The notes beneath the pieces were generated by a model that was given only the letters and a program-made list of their open reading frames with translations, did not search any database and was not told the origin of the DNA. Below, in pieces: positions 32,994-41,585 of a DNA stretch of 46,934 nt; the first letter of the stretch is position 1; the number at the start of each line of letters is the position of its first letter. This DNA is from Deltaproteobacteria bacterium (GTDB lineage Bacteria > Desulfobacterota > Desulfarculia > Adiutricales > Adiutricaceae): positions 1-46,934 of the forward strand of contig JAISMF010000046.1 in NCBI GenBank assembly GCA_031276865.1. Reading direction: 5' to 3'. Position numbers and translations under genes: made by a program.

Positions 32994-34652
32994 GTGCCCA
33001 TCGCCCTGGTCTGGCCCGGATCCTACGCCTCCGGCATGTCGTCTTTGGGTTTTCTGAGCGTCTATTCTCTCGCGGCGTCCCGCCCGGACTTCGCCGTCGA
33101 GAGATTTTTTTATTCCCCCGGCGCCCTTCCCCTCTCCTTCGAGTCCCGAAGGCCTCTTTCCGATTTCCCCGTGATCGCGGCCTCGCTTTCCTTCGAAAAC
33201 GACTACTGGATTCTATGGGATCTTTTAAGGAGCGCGGGCGTCAGGGCTCCGGACGAGGAAAGCCGTGAGGGATGCCTGATCGCGGCCGGAGGCGTCGCCC
33301 TCTGGGCCAATCCCTTTCCCCTCCTGCCCATTTTGGACGCGGTTTTAACCGGGGAGGGGGAATTGTCCTTCGCGGACTTTCTGGATCTGGTCTCCTCTCG
33401 GGGTTTCCTGGAGCTCCCCCGAAGGGAGGCGCTTGAATTGATCTCTTCCCGGGTTAGGGGGGCCCTGGTTCCGGAACTCCTTCCCCGGGATCTCCGCTTC
33501 TCCCAAGGGGAGCTTTTCAAAAAGGCCCTGGCCTCCTTTTCTCCCGTCGAGGCGCCGCGTCTTCCCTTCCCCTTCCCCCCCTCCATCCCGCCTCCCCATT
33601 CCCCCATTCACACGTTGGACGCCGAATTCTCCGGCATGAAGCTGGTGGAGATCAGCCGGGGCTGCCCCTACGGCTGCCGCTTCTGCCTCGCGGGCTCCCT
33701 CTACCGCCCGCACCGGCCCTGGCCGGTGGAAAGAATTTTACAGGCGCTCTCCCTTCCCAATCCCTGGGACAGGGAGCCCGTCTTTCCGGCGGACGCGCCG
33801 GTGGGGCTGGTGAGCGCGGCCGCGGCGGATCATCCCGGGTTTAAGGAGCTCTTGGAGCGCCTGATCGGGGAAGGGCGGCGCGTGTCCGTATCCTCTCTGC
33901 GGCTTTCCGCCCTGAATCCGGAAATCGCCGCCCTTCTGGCCCGAGGGAGGGTGAAGGGGGTGGCCCTGGCTCCGGAGGCCGGAAGCCAGCGGCTGCGGGA
34001 CGTCGTAAACAAAAACATGACGGAAAACGACATCCTGGAAGCGGTTAAAACGCTCGCCCTAGCCGGAGTCGGGAACGTCAAACTCTATTTCATGGCGGGC
34101 CTTCCCCAGGAGACGGACGACGATCTTTTGGCGGTGAGGGATTTAGCGGAAAAGATCCTCTCCGTCTTCAAGGGCAAGAGCAGATCGCCTAGGCTGAAAA
34201 TATCCGCCGGGTACTTCATACCCAAGCCCCACACCCCCTTCGAGGACGAACCCGTCCCCAAGGAGCGGGATATGAGGCGAAAGGGGGAGCTTTTGAAAAA
34301 ACTCTTGGGCCCCCTTCCGGGGGCGGAACTGCGCTTGGCCTCGCCCGCGGAGTCTCTGGTGCAGAGCCTTCTCTCCCGGGGAGGTCCGGAATCCTTCACC
34401 TTGGTGGACTGCATGAGGATAATGAAGGGAAAGCCCAAAGCCGCCCTGAAATTTTACGGCTACCGGGAAGACGACGAAGAGGAGAAACGGGATCCGGAAA
34501 TAAGACCCTGGCGGGCGATCCGGACCGGGCCCGGAGAGATTAGTCTCGCCCGCGAAAAGGAGAAGAGCCTGACGGGCGCCTCGACTGCCCCCTGCCCGGA
34601 GGAGCTCTTCTGCTCCCGCTGCCAAGCCTGCGAAACTTTGGAAAACAGCTGA
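32994..34652 (+). CDS. radical SAM protein (B12-binding-like N-terminus, post-ftsZ family)
   Basis: 552 residues. The N-terminal half begins PIALVWPGSYASGMSSLGFL, resembling the degenerate cobalamin-binding-like domain of this uncharacterised family. The radical SAM core starts EISRGCPYGCRFCLAGSLY with the CX3CX2C iron-sulfur motif (~221-228). Later blocks ALAPEAGSQRLRDVVNKNMT and GNVKLYFMAGLPQETDDDL are typical. The C-terminus ends with CPEELFCSRCQAC, a possible second cluster. The only in-frame start is GTG 32994; relatives usually have 20-40 residues before this point. A related gene sits after ftsZ in Desulfovibrio-like genomes (recalled, not checked). Substrate unknown. Confidence 0.82.
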   Translation: MPIALVWPGSYASGMSSLGFLSVYSLAASRPDFAVERFFYSPGALPLSFESRRPLSDFPVIAASLSFENDYWILWDLLRSAGVRAPDEESREGCLIAAGGVALWANPFPLLPILDAVLTGEGELSFADFLDLVSSRGFLELPRREALELISSRVRGALVPELLPRDLRFSQGELFKKALASFSPVEAPRLPFPFPPSIPPPHSPIHTLDAEFSGMKLVEISRGCPYGCRFCLAGSLYRPHRPWPVERILQALSLPNPWDREPVFPADAPVGLVSAAAADHPGFKELLERLIGEGRRVSVSSLRLSALNPEIAALLARGRVKGVALAPEAGSQRLRDVVNKNMTENDILEAVKTLALAGVGNVKLYFMAGLPQETDDDLLAVRDLAEKILSVFKGKSRSPRLKISAGYFIPKPHTPFEDEPVPKERDMRRKGELLKKLLGPLPGAELRLASPAESLVQSLLSRGGPESFTLVDCMRIMKGKPKAALKFYGYREDDEEEKRDPEIRPWRAIRTGPGEISLAREKEKSLTGASTAPCPEELFCSRCQACETLENS

Positions 34653-35449
34653 TTTTCCGACGAAAACGCCCTTCCGGTTTTTTTAGACGCGCCCCGCTTT
34701 TTCCCGCCGCCACCCCCCTTTAGGCCTCGCCTCGTCAAAGGGCTTTCCTCGCTGGAAGACTAATATTTAAGGCTTACCGCCGTAAAACTTTCGCCTCTTC
34801 AAAGGATCGTGATCTAATATTCCAGTTATTTCATGGCGTTCACCCAAGGGAAGCCTCAAGTTCCAAAAAAAATCCGGTAAAAAAAACTAGCACCCGAAAA
34901 AAGACGAACCGTTTCCGAAAAAAAATCCCCGGATCCCTTGGAAAAAAACCTGGTTCCGAAAAAAGAGGCCTCTCGCTTTTACAAACGAAAGAGGGCGCTT
35001 TCACGAAACTTTTTTGCCTTTCATCCGGAAAATTCAGGCGCCGGAGGATCCCCCGGGCGCGTTTTCGAAAACCACTCCGCTTGTGGCGGGGAAGCGCCGG
35101 AAGCCTTGGCCGGGGAGCGGCGTCTCCTTATCTCGCCCGCGGAGTTTTTCCCCCTCTTCCGGGCGCGAGCCTTGGAATGTCTCCGAAACGCCTCCGGATC
35201 TCCGCCGTCCTTGATAACAGGCCCCGGATCCGCTAAAATGAACCGGAAGACGGATCTTTCCTCCGCCAAGTCCGGGCTTTAGGCCTTCCTCGCCCCCTCT
35301 CGTTTTTGGGGCTTCCCTCTTTCCGGACGCGCCCCGCTTTTTTCAAAAGCCGACCCGGGACGATCCGGAGCGGGGTTTTTCGGGCCAAAGCGTTACTTCC
35401 GATTTTCAGGGCCTTTGAAAAAAAGTCCGAAAGCGCTAATTAAAGAGCC
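34653..35449. other. gene-free stretch between the radical SAM gene and nagZ
   Basis: About 800 bases. A plus-strand frame at 34938-35282 starts TTG and reads as Arg/Ser/Gly-rich without a known domain; I do not accept it. A-rich patches occur around 34865-34930. No RNA gene or terminator is clear. Confidence 0.45.
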
Positions 35450-36574
35450 GTGAAAGGAAAAGCGAGTTTCATGAGGGCCGCTCCGCCGCTGTTTCCGGAC
35501 ATTTCGCGGGGAAAGCCCCCCGGGGCTTCGAAAGGCCCCGGGCGCTCCGGAAAGTCCGGAGGCGGGAGACCCTCCGCCGTGGCCCTCGAGCGGGCCGGGG
35601 CCCTCCTTTTGGTCGGCTGGCCGGGCGAGGGGGCTTACGGCGCCGTCTCTCTTTTGGAGGAGTTCAAGCCGGCGGGTTTCATTTATTTCCGGCGCAACTG
35701 GCCCGGAAGCTCCGAGGATCTCGCCGGGATCATCCGCCGGGTGAACGCCCGGGCGGAAAAGCTTTTGAAAAGGCCCCTTTTATGGGCCATCGACCAGGAG
35801 GGCGGAACGGTCCAGCGCCTGGACGATCCCCCCTACGCCCTGCCTCCGGCCGCGGAGATGGCCGATATTTTCTTCAAGGACGGGCCGGAGCGGGTGAGCT
35901 CCCTGACCCTTCAGGCGGGAAGGGCTTTAAAGGAGTTGGGCTTCAACTTCAATCTGGCTCCGGTTTTGGACGTGCGGGCCGGAGACTCCTACATAGCCTC
36001 CCGCAGCTTCTCCTCCGACGCGGAGACGGCCGCCCTGGCGGCGGCGGCCTACGCCAAGGGTTTTCGGGAGGCGGGGCTTCTTCTTTGCGGCAAGCACTTT
36101 CCGGGCCTGGGGAGCTCCGTCACCGATCCCCACCGGGATCTGCCTTTGGTCCTCTCCGGCGTCCAGGAGCTCTGGGCCAGGGACGGGCTGCCCTTCCGGA
36201 GGCTCATAAGCCTGGGCCTTCCCGCCGTCATGACCACCCACGCCCTGTACCGCTCCCTGGATCCGCTGCTTCCGGCCACCTTCTCTTCCCGTATCCTCGC
36301 CCTTTTGAAAAAGGACTACGCCTTCAAGGGCCTCGTCTTAACCGACGATTTGGAGATGGAGGGCTTGAAACCCTTGGCCGAGCCCGAAAACTCGGCGGTG
36401 GACGCCGTGGTCGCCGGACACGACTTGGCCCTGGCGGGGAAGGATCCGGACCTTATCCGGCGCTCCCGCGGCGCCTTGGCCGAGGCCGTGGAGAGCGGGC
36501 GCCTTTCCTCCGCCCGCCTGAGGGAGGCCGGAAGCCTTTTAAAGAAGACGCTCAAACTGATTTCCCGATTTTAA
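35450..36574 (+). CDS. nagZ: beta-N-acetylhexosaminidase NagZ-like (GH3)
   Basis: 374 residues. After a Gly/Pro/Lys-rich tail of about 45 residues comes the GH3 barrel: FKPAGFIYFRRNW, WAIDQEGGTVQRL, NFNLAPVLDVRAG, KHFPGLGSSVTDPHRDLP (with the acid/base D-P-H of the NagZ loop) and VLTDDLEMEGL, where the first Asp of TDD is the expected nucleophile. It removes GlcNAc from muropeptides in wall recycling. KHFPGLGS replaces the usual KHFPGHGD. Start GTG 35450; ATG at 35471 with AAAGGA upstream is an equal alternative. No signal peptide, so cytoplasmic. Confidence 0.88.
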   Translation: MKGKASFMRAAPPLFPDISRGKPPGASKGPGRSGKSGGGRPSAVALERAGALLLVGWPGEGAYGAVSLLEEFKPAGFIYFRRNWPGSSEDLAGIIRRVNARAEKLLKRPLLWAIDQEGGTVQRLDDPPYALPPAAEMADIFFKDGPERVSSLTLQAGRALKELGFNFNLAPVLDVRAGDSYIASRSFSSDAETAALAAAAYAKGFREAGLLLCGKHFPGLGSSVTDPHRDLPLVLSGVQELWARDGLPFRRLISLGLPAVMTTHALYRSLDPLLPATFSSRILALLKKDYAFKGLVLTDDLEMEGLKPLAEPENSAVDAVVAGHDLALAGKDPDLIRRSRGALAEAVESGRLSSARLREAGSLLKKTLKLISRF

Positions 36575-36598
36575 AAATCCAAAGGGCGGGAGTTTTTC

Positions 36599-37045
36599 AT
36601 GTCCGTGACCCACACCTACATATTCGAGCCCGGGCTTTGGTCCGTCGAGGGAATCTACCGGGACGGGAAAAACATCCCCCACGCCCAGGAGGGGCAGCTT
36701 TTGGTTTCCCACACCCCGGAGCTCTGGACCATCGACAGCCAGCTGAAAATATCCGGCCGCGATAAAAGGGACTTCCTCACCCGCTACGAGTTCGCCCCCT
36801 TCTCCGCTTTGGACGTCTACGCCGAGTGGAAGTCCTTTTCCGGCGGGCCGGAGCCCATCTACGGCCTCTTCGTCGTGATCGAGGAGAGCGTCATGACGCC
36901 CTGGCAGTCCCAGACAGGCCAGTACTGGGGCCAGGAGGTTCTGACCTTTCAGAGCTCCGTCAAGTATCTCAGCCGGGGCTTCGCCTTTCTCAAAGACAAG
37001 CTGGTGTCCTCCTGGTCCGCGGAACTCCAGAGGCTCACGGATTGA
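36599..37045 (+). CDS. conserved-looking protein of unknown function (148 residues)
   Basis: An intact gene 24 bases after nagZ with GGGAG seven bases before its ATG. The product is soluble and rich in aromatic residues with alternating beta-strand-like patterns (HTYIFEPGLWSVEGIYRDG, YEFAPFSALDVYAEWKSF, IYGLFVVIEESVM). This suggests a small beta-barrel or lipocalin-like fold, which is inference only. I do not recognise the family. A terminator follows, so it likely shares a transcript with nagZ. Confidence 0.6.
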   Translation: MSVTHTYIFEPGLWSVEGIYRDGKNIPHAQEGQLLVSHTPELWTIDSQLKISGRDKRDFLTRYEFAPFSALDVYAEWKSFSGGPEPIYGLFVVIEESVMTPWQSQTGQYWGQEVLTFQSSVKYLSRGFAFLKDKLVSSWSAELQRLTD

Positions 37046-37070
37046 AATTTTCCGGCCGCGGCCGCTCCGG

Positions 37071-37098
37071 AACCCCCGATTCCGGCCGGGGTTTTTTT
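37071..37098 (+). terminator. intrinsic terminator after the nagZ pair
   Basis: AACCCC (37071-37076) pairs with GGGGTT (37088-37093), with extra CCG/CGG pairing in the loop, followed by seven Ts. It separates the nagZ pair from cdsA-dxr. Confidence 0.6.
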
Positions 37099-37140
37099 GG
37101 AATCCGTTTATTTGAAGGGAGGGCGGAAGGCTTTTAGCAA

Positions 37141-37977
37141 ATGGAACTGACCCCGCGTTTGAAAACAGGCAACCTGGGCCGCTGGCTGGTGGCCCTGGTC
37201 TTGGCCATCCCCACCGTCGTCTGCGTTTTCCTGCCCAACAAGCTCGCCCTCTTGATCCTGGTTTCCCTGGTCGGCGCGGCCGCCTGGTACGAGTTCCACG
37301 CGAATCTCCTGGGCCGCCAGCGCGCGGGCCTTCTGGCCGTCTGCGAGCTGGGCTGGCTGCAGACGGTGGTCCTCGCCTGCTTTTTCGGCGTCGAGGGCCT
37401 GGTGGTGGGGATGTTTCTCGACTTCGTCCTAGGCGGCGTCTACCTTCTCCGCATCCTCCCCCAGGGTCCGGACGCGGTCTCCCTCAACCTCCTCTCCCGC
37501 TACGCCCTGGGGCACCTCTACATATCATTCTGCCTCTCCTTCGTGGTCCTCATAAAGCCCCTTTTGGACGGCACGGTCCTCCTCTTCTTCGTCATCCTGG
37601 TGACGGCCTTGTCCGACACCGGGGCCATCTACGTGGGATCGAGGCTCAAGGGTCCCAAGCTGTATCCCAAGGTCAGCCCCAACAAGACCATTTCCGGCCT
37701 CTTAGGCGGAATCGCCCTGGCCGCGCTGGGCGGGGGTCTTTCCTCCTTCTACCTCCCCGGCGACTTCTCGGTGGCGGAGCTCGTGATTTTAAGCGCCGCG
37801 CTTTCCGTCTGGGGAACCTTCGGGGACCTCTACGAGTCCGCCCTGAAAAGGGCCCTGGGCGTCAAGGACAGCTCGACCATGCTTCTGGGGCACGGCGGGT
37901 TTTGGGATCGCCTGGACTCCCTCCTTTTGAACCTGCCCCTCTTCTTCTTCTACGTTAACTGGAAATTCCAGCCCTGA
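37141..37977 (+). CDS. cdsA: phosphatidate cytidylyltransferase CdsA
   Basis: 278 residues with about eight transmembrane helices. It makes CDP-diacylglycerol. The family signature near the C-terminus is complete: SALKRALGVKDSSTMLLGHGGFWDRLDS, of which KRALGVKD and GHGGFWDRLD are the key parts. SPNKTISGLLGGI precedes it. GAAGG and GGAGGG lie upstream of the ATG. In many bacteria cdsA is preceded by uppS; here it is not. dxr follows after 15 bases. Confidence 0.93.
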   Translation: MELTPRLKTGNLGRWLVALVLAIPTVVCVFLPNKLALLILVSLVGAAAWYEFHANLLGRQRAGLLAVCELGWLQTVVLACFFGVEGLVVGMFLDFVLGGVYLLRILPQGPDAVSLNLLSRYALGHLYISFCLSFVVLIKPLLDGTVLLFFVILVTALSDTGAIYVGSRLKGPKLYPKVSPNKTISGLLGGIALAALGGGLSSFYLPGDFSVAELVILSAALSVWGTFGDLYESALKRALGVKDSSTMLLGHGGFWDRLDSLLLNLPLFFFYVNWKFQP

Positions 37978-37992
37978 ACCAGGCGAACCGAC

Positions 37993-39177
37993 TTGAAAAT
38001 CCGTCTCTCCATCCTAGGCGCCACCGGTTCCGTGGGCGGCTCCGCGGTCTCCCTTGTGGAGGCCTATCCGGAGGTCTTTTCCGTCGCGGCCCTGGCCGCC
38101 GGGAAAAACCACCGCCTTCTGTATTCGCTCATCCGGCGTTTCCGGCCCCGGCTCGCGGCGGTTTTTTCGGAAAGGGAGAGGGAGGCCCTCTTTAAGCTCT
38201 TTAAAGAGGAGGGCTGTAAATCCCCCCCCCAGGTGGAAACGGGGGACTACGGCCTCGAACTCTGCGCCCTCCATCCGGAGGCGGACGTGGTCCTCTCCGC
38301 GGTCTCCGGCGCCCGGGGGCTCGTCCCCGCCTTCGCCGCCCTCCGCGCCGGAAAAAAGGTGGCCCTGGCCAACAAGGAGAGCCTGGTGATGGCGGGCGAT
38401 CTCTTAGGCGACCGGGAGCGGGCTCTCATCTCTCCGGTGGACTCGGAGCATTCGGCCATCTTTCAGGCCCTGGGAGGCACCCTGGAAACCGGTCCGTTAA
38501 GGAGGATCCTGCTCACGGCCTCGGGGGGGCCTTTTCGGGGTTATTCCCCAATGAGGCTTAAAAGCGTCACCTTAGAGGAGGCCCTCAGCCACCCCAGCTG
38601 GAACATGGGCCGGCGGATAACGGTGGACAGCGCCACCATGCTCAACAAGGGTTTCGAGGTGATGGAGGCCCATCATCTCTTTAAGGTCCCCTACGAGCGG
38701 ATCCAGGTGCTCGTGCACCCGGAGAGCTTGGTCCATTCCATGCTGGAATACCCGGACGGCTCGATTTTGGCCCAGCTGGGTCCGCCCGACATGAGGATCG
38801 CGGCCGCGTACGCCCTCACGGCCCCCAAGCGCCTCCCCCTTTTGGAGGATCTCTCCGGCCAGGGCTTGCGGCCCCTGGACTTCCAGAGGCCCCTCACCTT
38901 CGAGGAGCCGGATAGGCTGACCTTTCCGGCCCTGGCCCTGGCCGAGGAGGCCGGGAAAAAGGGAGGGACCCTCCCTGCGATTTTAAACGCCGCGGATGAG
39001 GAGGCCGTGGAGGCTTTTTTGCAAGGGAAGATTCATTTCACTTTGATCACCCGCGTCCTGGAGGAAAGCCTTTCCCGCCTGGGGGGCTCGCCCTTGAACA
39101 GCCTGGAGGACGCCTTGGAGGCGGACAAATCGGCCCGGGAATACGCCCTCTCCCTCATGCGTAAATTCGAGTCCTAG
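37993..39177 (+). CDS. dxr: 1-deoxy-D-xylulose 5-phosphate reductoisomerase Dxr
   Basis: 394 residues starting with TTG. The NADPH-binding loop is LGATGSVGGSAV (~8-19). Catalytic/metal blocks are ALANKESLVMAG, VDSEHSAIFQAL, LTASGGPFRGY, NMGRRITVDSATMLNKGFEVMEAHHLF (key residues within) and HPESLVHSMLEYPDGS. It is the committed step of the MEP isoprenoid pathway, supplying undecaprenyl carrier for lipid II. The usual neighbour rseP is not downstream; a minus-strand gene ends 27 bases away. Confidence 0.95.
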   Translation: MKIRLSILGATGSVGGSAVSLVEAYPEVFSVAALAAGKNHRLLYSLIRRFRPRLAAVFSEREREALFKLFKEEGCKSPPQVETGDYGLELCALHPEADVVLSAVSGARGLVPAFAALRAGKKVALANKESLVMAGDLLGDRERALISPVDSEHSAIFQALGGTLETGPLRRILLTASGGPFRGYSPMRLKSVTLEEALSHPSWNMGRRITVDSATMLNKGFEVMEAHHLFKVPYERIQVLVHPESLVHSMLEYPDGSILAQLGPPDMRIAAAYALTAPKRLPLLEDLSGQGLRPLDFQRPLTFEEPDRLTFPALALAEEAGKKGGTLPAILNAADEEAVEAFLQGKIHFTLITRVLEESLSRLGGSPLNSLEDALEADKSAREYALSLMRKFES

Positions 39178-39203
39178 GGACTCCCGGCGCCCCCCGGGCT
39201 CAC

Positions 39204-39824
39204 CTAGTCCCGAATTTCGTAAGGGGCCAGATCCAAAACGTCCTCCTCCGCCGAAAACTCGGGGTTTCCGGCCGCGAGGCGCTCCCGGCGAAGGGAGATG
39301 AGCTCGGAACCCATGCGCATGACGACGACCCTCTTCGCCTTTTCGCCCGCTCCACGCCGGCCATTAAGGAGCCCGGCCCTTTTCGCCGTCCTAACCGCCC
39401 CGGAGCTCTCGTCCACGGTCAGAAGGCCGTAGAGGGGACGCTCCTTCATGAGGGAAAGCGCCCCCGCCTCCAGGGACTTAGGCGCGGCGAAATAAAACTT
39501 GTTGGGCATGACGCCCTCGTTTCCCCGCGGGGATTCGTAGGCCTCGTGCTTCTTTTTTTTGAAGTCCGCCTTGAAATCGGCTAGCGAAACCTTCACCTCC
39601 ACCTCGACTAGGTTTTCCGAAGGGTCGATCATGAGGATGTCGGCCTTCCATTCGGACACCTCGGTGGAGAAGTAGATCCAGCCGAGCTCGAAGCGGAAGT
39701 GCGAAAGAATGGCCGTCTTTATCTGGGAGGAGTCGAGGGCGCCCCCCGAACCCCTCGTAAGCCCCGATTGGACGCGCTTAGACGCCTTTGTTTGTTTTTT
39801 TCTTTTTTTCGTTTCGATTTTCAT
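39204..39824 (-). CDS. PD-(D/E)XK nuclease-like protein of unknown function
   Basis: 206 residues. After a Lys/Arg-rich start the core reads FSTEVSEWKADILMIDP...LVEVEVKVSLADFKADFKKKKHE, with E, D and E-x-K spaced as in the PD-(D/E)XK nuclease fold (key residues D in KADIL and E-V-K in VEVEVK). VMPNKFYFAAPKSL follows, as in restriction-like or MmcB-like proteins. The TAG stop converges on dxr. It may be a repair or restriction-type nuclease; the exact family is not recognised. Confidence 0.55.
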   Translation of the reverse strand: MKIETKKRKKQTKASKRVQSGLTRGSGGALDSSQIKTAILSHFRFELGWIYFSTEVSEWKADILMIDPSENLVEVEVKVSLADFKADFKKKKHEAYESPRGNEGVMPNKFYFAAPKSLEAGALSLMKERPLYGLLTVDESSGAVRTAKRAGLLNGRRGAGEKAKRVVVMRMGSELISLRRERLAAGNPEFSAEEDVLDLAPYEIRD

Positions 39825-41585
39825 ACGTCTTGATCACCCGTGTTTTTTGAAAGCGCCCCCCGCCGCCGGCGGGGGGCGCGTCTTCCAAGACCCGGCGCCT
39901 CGCCCGCGCGCCTGGATCCGGCGGAAAAAGGGGGAGTTTTCCCGCCGTTGAACTTTGCAAGAACGGATCCAGAAAAGAGACGCCTCCGCCGTGAAACGCC
40001 GCGTTTCGTTTTTCAGGCGTTTTCTAAAAAGTCCTTTTCATCGTTGATTTCATCGTCTATTTCATCGTCGACGGTTTAACAGGGAACTGGCCGCGGCGGT
40101 TTTTTCAGCGCCGTCCCGGGCGGCGGAAAAACGTGAAAAAAAACGCGGACGAACGGGGGGGCCCGTTTAGGTCGTCAAGACCGGGGACGCGGCCCGCTTT
40201 CAAGATTTTTTCCGATGGAAGCGTAAAGGAATGGATTTGGTGAACGCCGGATTCGCTGGGAACGCCCAAAAAGGCCAATGAGGAGCTGGAAAGAAAAAAA
40301 TAATCTAAACGGAGGATCGCGTAGGGAAGGTGAAACTCATGCCGCGTTTAAAAAAAACACGGGCGAATGAAAGAAAGCGGTTGGATGTTTGAAATTGATC
40401 GAGACGCCCGCCGTCCAGCCGTCCGGAAGCGGTTCGCGGCGTTAGCGAGGAGGTTCGGACGGCGAAAAGCTGAAAGGTCGGCCGCGCCCAATGTTTTAGG
40501 ATCGTCTTTAAAAATTCGGGCGAACGCGGGCGAAAGCGCCAACGACGTTACCGCCGTTTCAACGTTTTCATGGACGCGATTTTTCACTACCAGCGAAAGC
40601 CGCGCCTGGAATCGCCGTCCGCTGGCTCGCCGAGCGCCGGGGGAGTCTTTGGCGTTTTTGTTTTTTTCCCGATAAGGCTTAAAGCGCGTCGGAAAGCGGG
40701 ACGGGAAAAAGAACCCGTGAAAAGGTTTTTTTTAAAATTCATAAGCCATAGCCGCTAACGAGATGTCGCCGCTAAGAAAGATTTTTTCGGGCGCGAAAGT
40801 TCGAATTGACAAGCGTCCTGACGGCGGTGGCGGCGCCTCGATGTGAAATGAGACGGATCCGGACGTGTCCGGCGAGGGCTTGTTCCGTCCGGGGCGTTCG
40901 AGGGGCCGGACGCCGATTCGCGGGCTTGGACGAGGCGGCTTTAACGGTTGAAGGCGCCGGTCGTTCGGAGTTGACGTTTTAAAAAAAGGGGGAGGCGTTT
41001 AGACCGCGTTCAAGGCGGCTGAACGCTCCTAATCGAGGGCCATCGCCCGGACGGAGGCCGGAAAGCGCCGGAGCGGGGCGTCGTTAGCCCTGGGCGCCGC
41101 TCGGGAAAGGTCCGGACTTGGGAAAAATTCCCTTTCCGCCCCGGCGCCCACGCCTCCCGCCCGGGTAAAGGCTGGGAAAAGTTAAGCGCCCGCTCCCCAA
41201 GAGGCCGCTTTTTAGCGGCGCTTTTCGGCGTTCAAGAAACCGGGGGAAAGGGTGATAAATGATTTGTTTAGGAAGCGGTTTCGGGCTAAAATGGCTTTTC
41301 GCGGGCTTAGACGCTTTTTTCATTTATAAAAAGCGTTCCGCCCCCGCCCCGAACCCTCCCGCGCGGACGGCGCGGGGAACGGCTTCTTTTCAGCCGCTGA
41401 AAAGGGGCCCTGCCCAAAAGATAGCCCTCCCGGCCGGAGTCCCGGGGGCGGCGGTCGCTTTTTCTTGTATTTTATTTATTATTATTTTTTTTAAAATATT
41501 ATATTTTTATATAATATATTATACTGTTTGACACCCATGCCGAAACCGCGCCCCACTCGTATTTCCCCCGCCCGGCCTCTCTGAC
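39825..41585. other. gene-free stretch before the histidine kinase, with a very AT-rich promoter zone
   Basis: About 1.76 kb. Open frames overlap on both strands and have Arg/Ala-rich chance composition; none is accepted. From 41465 to 41527 the sequence is nearly pure A/T (with TATAAT at 41510-41515 and TATACT at 41520-41525) in an otherwise GC-rich setting. This is the probable promoter zone of the kinase gene, though no good -35 is visible. Confidence 0.5.

Noticed and set aside
34938..35282. 114-codon plus-strand frame before nagZ
   Set aside because: TTG start with no ribosome site, low-complexity product, no family resemblance.
39177..39215. Possible bidirectional terminator between dxr and the minus-strand gene (GGGACT...AGTCCC)
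   Set aside because: Stem is only 6 bp with a long imperfect loop and no T tract on either side.
40367..40675. 102-codon plus-strand frame in the gap before the kinase
   Set aside because: Arg/Ala-rich chance composition, an antisense frame of similar quality, no ribosome site.
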